The notes below the pieces were generated by a model. The model did not search any database and was not told the DNA's origin. It was given only the letters and a program-made list of their open reading frames with translations. Of a DNA stretch of 64,000 nucleotides, positions 62,224-64,000 are shown one piece after another; within the stretch, counting starts at the first letter, position 1, and each line of letters starts with the position of its first letter. A program made the translations under genes and the position numbers. Source of the stretch: Verrucomicrobiaceae bacterium (GTDB taxonomy: Bacteria; Verrucomicrobiota; Verrucomicrobiia; Verrucomicrobiales; Verrucomicrobiaceae); the NCBI GenBank assembly GCA_021151605.1, contig JAGKWZ010000008.1, positions 1-64,000 on the forward strand, in the 5' to 3' direction.

Positions 62224-62455
62224 GGATGGGATGAGGGGAGTAGGGTGTATTAAACGGGAGGGGCGAGATTAGCGAGAGGCTAAAAAATGTCGAATACGGA
62301 ATGATCCGCGCGCAAAAGCACGCGCCGGATGATGGCCGGGGCCATGTGGCGATGGACTGGAACTCGAATCAAAATGTAACGGGAACGGCAAAACAATGGT
62401 TTGGCTCCTCCTGTCCTTTTGACAAAGCCCCCCAGCGCGGCACTCTGGGCCTCCT

Positions 62456-62953
62456 TTGAAAAACGTCCTCTTTGTCTGCACCGGAAACACCTGCCGCAGC
62501 CCCCTGGCTGAGGCACTTTTCCGTGGCTTGGTGAAGGGACGCAGCGACGTCAGCGTCGCCAGTGCCGGAGTCGGAGCTTTCTCCGGGCAGCCTGCCAGCA
62601 AACACAGCGTCACTTTGGCAAAAGAAGCGGGCCAAGATCTCTCCACCCACCGCAGCAAGGCGGTGACGATCGACCTCGTGGAGAAGGCCACCCACATTTT
62701 TGCTCTCGGACGCGGACACCAGGCAGCCCTTTTGGACGACTTCCCCGAGGCCGAGGACAAGGTCTATCTCGTCACCGAATTCGTCGCCGATGACCGCCTG
62801 CGCGGCAGAGATATCGCTGATCCCTTTGGCGGGGACTTGGAGGACTACCGCGAGGTCAAGGAACTGCTGGAAAAGTGCCTCCCCAGCCTCCTCGCCTACA
62901 TGGATCAAACCTGGAAAGATGAGGCTGGCCGAGGTAGCAAGCAGGGCGATTGA
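62456..62953 (+). CDS. low-molecular-weight phosphatase, probably protein-arginine phosphatase (YwlE-like)
   Basis: Cytosolic LMW-phosphatase fold of 165 residues starting at TTG 62456. The P-loop is VCTGNTCRSPLAEALF with nucleophile Cys8 and Arg14; general acid Asp122 lies in DIADPFGG. The Thr at position 12 (NTCRS rather than NICRS) and the DPFGG loop are the features that set the arginine phosphatase YwlE apart from tyrosine phosphatases, so phospho-arginine is the predicted substrate (inference). No McsB-type arginine kinase is in the window. A TTTGACA hexamer region at 62418-62424 could be its -35 box, with no clear -10. The RpiB-GlyA fusion gene follows after 90 bases. Confidence 0.9.
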   Translation: MKNVLFVCTGNTCRSPLAEALFRGLVKGRSDVSVASAGVGAFSGQPASKHSVTLAKEAGQDLSTHRSKAVTIDLVEKATHIFALGRGHQAALLDDFPEAEDKVYLVTEFVADDRLRGRDIADPFGGDLEDYREVKELLEKCLPSLLAYMDQTWKDEAGRGSKQGD

Positions 62954-63043
62954 GCTTCCGATTCATTTTGGAAAGTCCATCCCCTGCTGCCTCGCCTTCG
63001 TTTCTCTTTTCCCATCTTCCATCCTCCATCTTTCTCTTTTCCA

Positions 63044-64000
63044 ATGTCAGACCTTCCTAAAACCATCGCCATCGCTTCGGACCATGGCGGCATCGACCTC
63101 AAGAACGCCGTCTTCCACCACCTGCTGGACACCGGCTACACCGTCGAGGACCTCGGCGTCTTCAATACCGACAGCGTCGATTACCCCGACTACGCCGAAC
63201 TCGTGACCGCTCGTGTGCTCGATGGCCGTGCTGATGTGGGCATCCTCGTCTGCACCACCGGCATCGGCATGTGCATCACGGCGAACCGCCACGCCGGCAT
63301 CCAGGCCAGTCTCGTGCATGACGCTGAGACAGCCGCGATCACGCGCGAGCACAATGCCAGCAATGTTCTCTGCCTCGCAGGCAAAACGACCACCGTATCC
63401 ACCGCCCAGGAAATCGTTGATGCCTGGCTGAAAACCCCTTTCGCGGGCGGCCGTCACGCCCGCCGCGTCTCCAAAATGAACAAACAAGCCCACCCCCTCA
63501 GCATCCTCGCTGCCTCCGATCCCGCCGTCGCTGCCATCATCGACGCCGAACAGCACCGCCAGCAGAACAACATCGAGCTCATCGCGAGCGAAAACTTCAC
63601 CTCCCGCGCCGTCATGGCCGCCCAGGGAAGCTGCCTGACGAACAAATACGCGGAAGGTTATCCCGCGAAGCGCTGGTATGGCGGCTGTGAAGAGGTGGAC
63701 AAGGTGGAGCAGCTCGCCATCGACCGCGCCTGCCAGCTCTTCGGTGCCAAGTATGCCAACGTGCAGCCGCACTCCGGCTCCCAGGCGAATGCGGCCGTCT
63801 ATTTCAGCGTGCTCCAGCCCGGTGATAAAGTGCTCGGCATGAACCTCGCCCACGGCGGACATTTGACCCACGGCAATCCCGCGAACTTCAGCGGACGCTT
63901 CTACAACTTCTGCCAATACGGCGTCGGTCAGGGCAACGAACTCATCGACTACGATGAACTAGCCGAAGTCGCCAAGCGCGAGCAGCCCAAGATGATCACC
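63044..64000 (+). CDS. rpiB/glyA: fused ribose-5-phosphate isomerase B / serine hydroxymethyltransferase (partial, runs off the window)
   Basis: One uninterrupted frame from the ATG at 63044 to the window end. Residues 1-~140 are RpiB: IASDHGGIDLKN, YPDYAEL, VCTTGIGMCITANRHAGI with the active-site Cys, REHNASNVLCLAGK, and GGRHARRV at the usual RpiB C-terminus. Six residues after GGRHARRV the GlyA part starts: LSILAASDPAVAAIIDAE, NNIELIASENFTSRAV, YAEGYPAKRWYGG and HSGSQANAAVYF, all canonical for SHMT. The internal Met145 (base 63476) could be a second start. The PLP lysine lies beyond the window. RpiB interconverts ribose- and ribulose-5-phosphate; SHMT interconverts serine and glycine with tetrahydrofolate. 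Confidence 0.92.
   Translation, partial: MSDLPKTIAIASDHGGIDLKNAVFHHLLDTGYTVEDLGVFNTDSVDYPDYAELVTARVLDGRADVGILVCTTGIGMCITANRHAGIQASLVHDAETAAITREHNASNVLCLAGKTTTVSTAQEIVDAWLKTPFAGGRHARRVSKMNKQAHPLSILAASDPAVAAIIDAEQHRQQNNIELIASENFTSRAVMAAQGSCLTNKYAEGYPAKRWYGGCEEVDKVEQLAIDRACQLFGAKYANVQPHSGSQANAAVYFSVLQPGDKVLGMNLAHGGHLTHGNPANFSGRFYNFCQYGVGQGNELIDYDELAEVAKREQPKMIT

Overview
The window looks like a chromosomal segment of a GC-rich Gram-negative bacterium of the PVC group, most likely Verrucomicrobiota. That assignment is an inference from gene content: a short GFSLMEML-type pseudopilin, a secreted EF-hand/redoxin/cytochrome c/copper-monooxygenase multidomain protein of a kind typical of Planctomycetes and Verrucomicrobia, and the mix of glycan genes. 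No rRNA, tRNA, CRISPR array, insertion sequence or phage gene was seen.

Layout. Bases 1-8436 hold housekeeping and envelope genes: a pseudopilin (+), an M48 membrane protease (-), acyl carrier protein acpP (-) with a clear terminator, a small membrane protein (-), the secreted EF-hand/redoxin/cytochrome/Cu-monooxygenase protein (+), a two-domain peptidoglycan hydrolase (-) and an NtrC-type response regulator with degenerate sigma-54 and Walker B motifs (-). Bases 8603-59948 are one continuous minus-strand surface-polysaccharide locus of 45 genes, about 51 kb, read from high to low coordinates. Bases 60177-64000 hold a glutaredoxin and a phospholipase-D-like lipoprotein (+), an FKBP isomerase (-), a protein-arginine-phosphatase-like enzyme (+) and an in-frame RpiB-serine hydroxymethyltransferase fusion that runs off the window (+).

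How the polysaccharide locus fits together (inference from families). RmlA and RmlB make dTDP-4-keto-6-deoxyglucose; with no RmlC or RmlD present, a DegT aminotransferase and a hexapeptide acetyltransferase probably turn it into an N-acylated amino-dideoxyhexose. A plant-type GDP-mannose 3,5-epimerase supplies GDP-L-galactose or GDP-L-gulose. A WecA/MraY-type phosphotransferase starts the lipid-linked glycan, 13 glycosyltransferase genes extend it, and ten methyltransferases plus a CmcI-like protein, two acyltransferase-3 proteins, two asparagine-synthase-like amidotransferases and two O-carbamoyltransferases decorate it. Wzx flippase, Wzy-like polymerase and an O-antigen ligase with a TPR tail give a full Wzx/Wzy route. 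An ABC route (Wzm, Wzt) is also encoded, but the Wzt gene has lost its normal 5' end where it collides with a methyltransferase gene.

Most neighbours in the locus overlap by 1-11 bases (ATGA, GTGA or TGATG junctions), which implies translational coupling. One good internal terminator at about 14.96 kb splits the locus into two transcription segments.

Most interesting points: the broken Wzt/methyltransferase junction; a cassette of SGNH hydrolase, carbamoyltransferase, SxtJ and DUF5989 proteins that may form a membrane-bound glycan-carbamoylation unit; a 9-bp coding minisatellite inside an asparagine synthase gene; a response regulator that cannot be an ordinary sigma-54 activator; a fused oxidoreductase-epimerase; an amidase with a probable lytic transglycosylase domain; and the RpiB-GlyA fusion.
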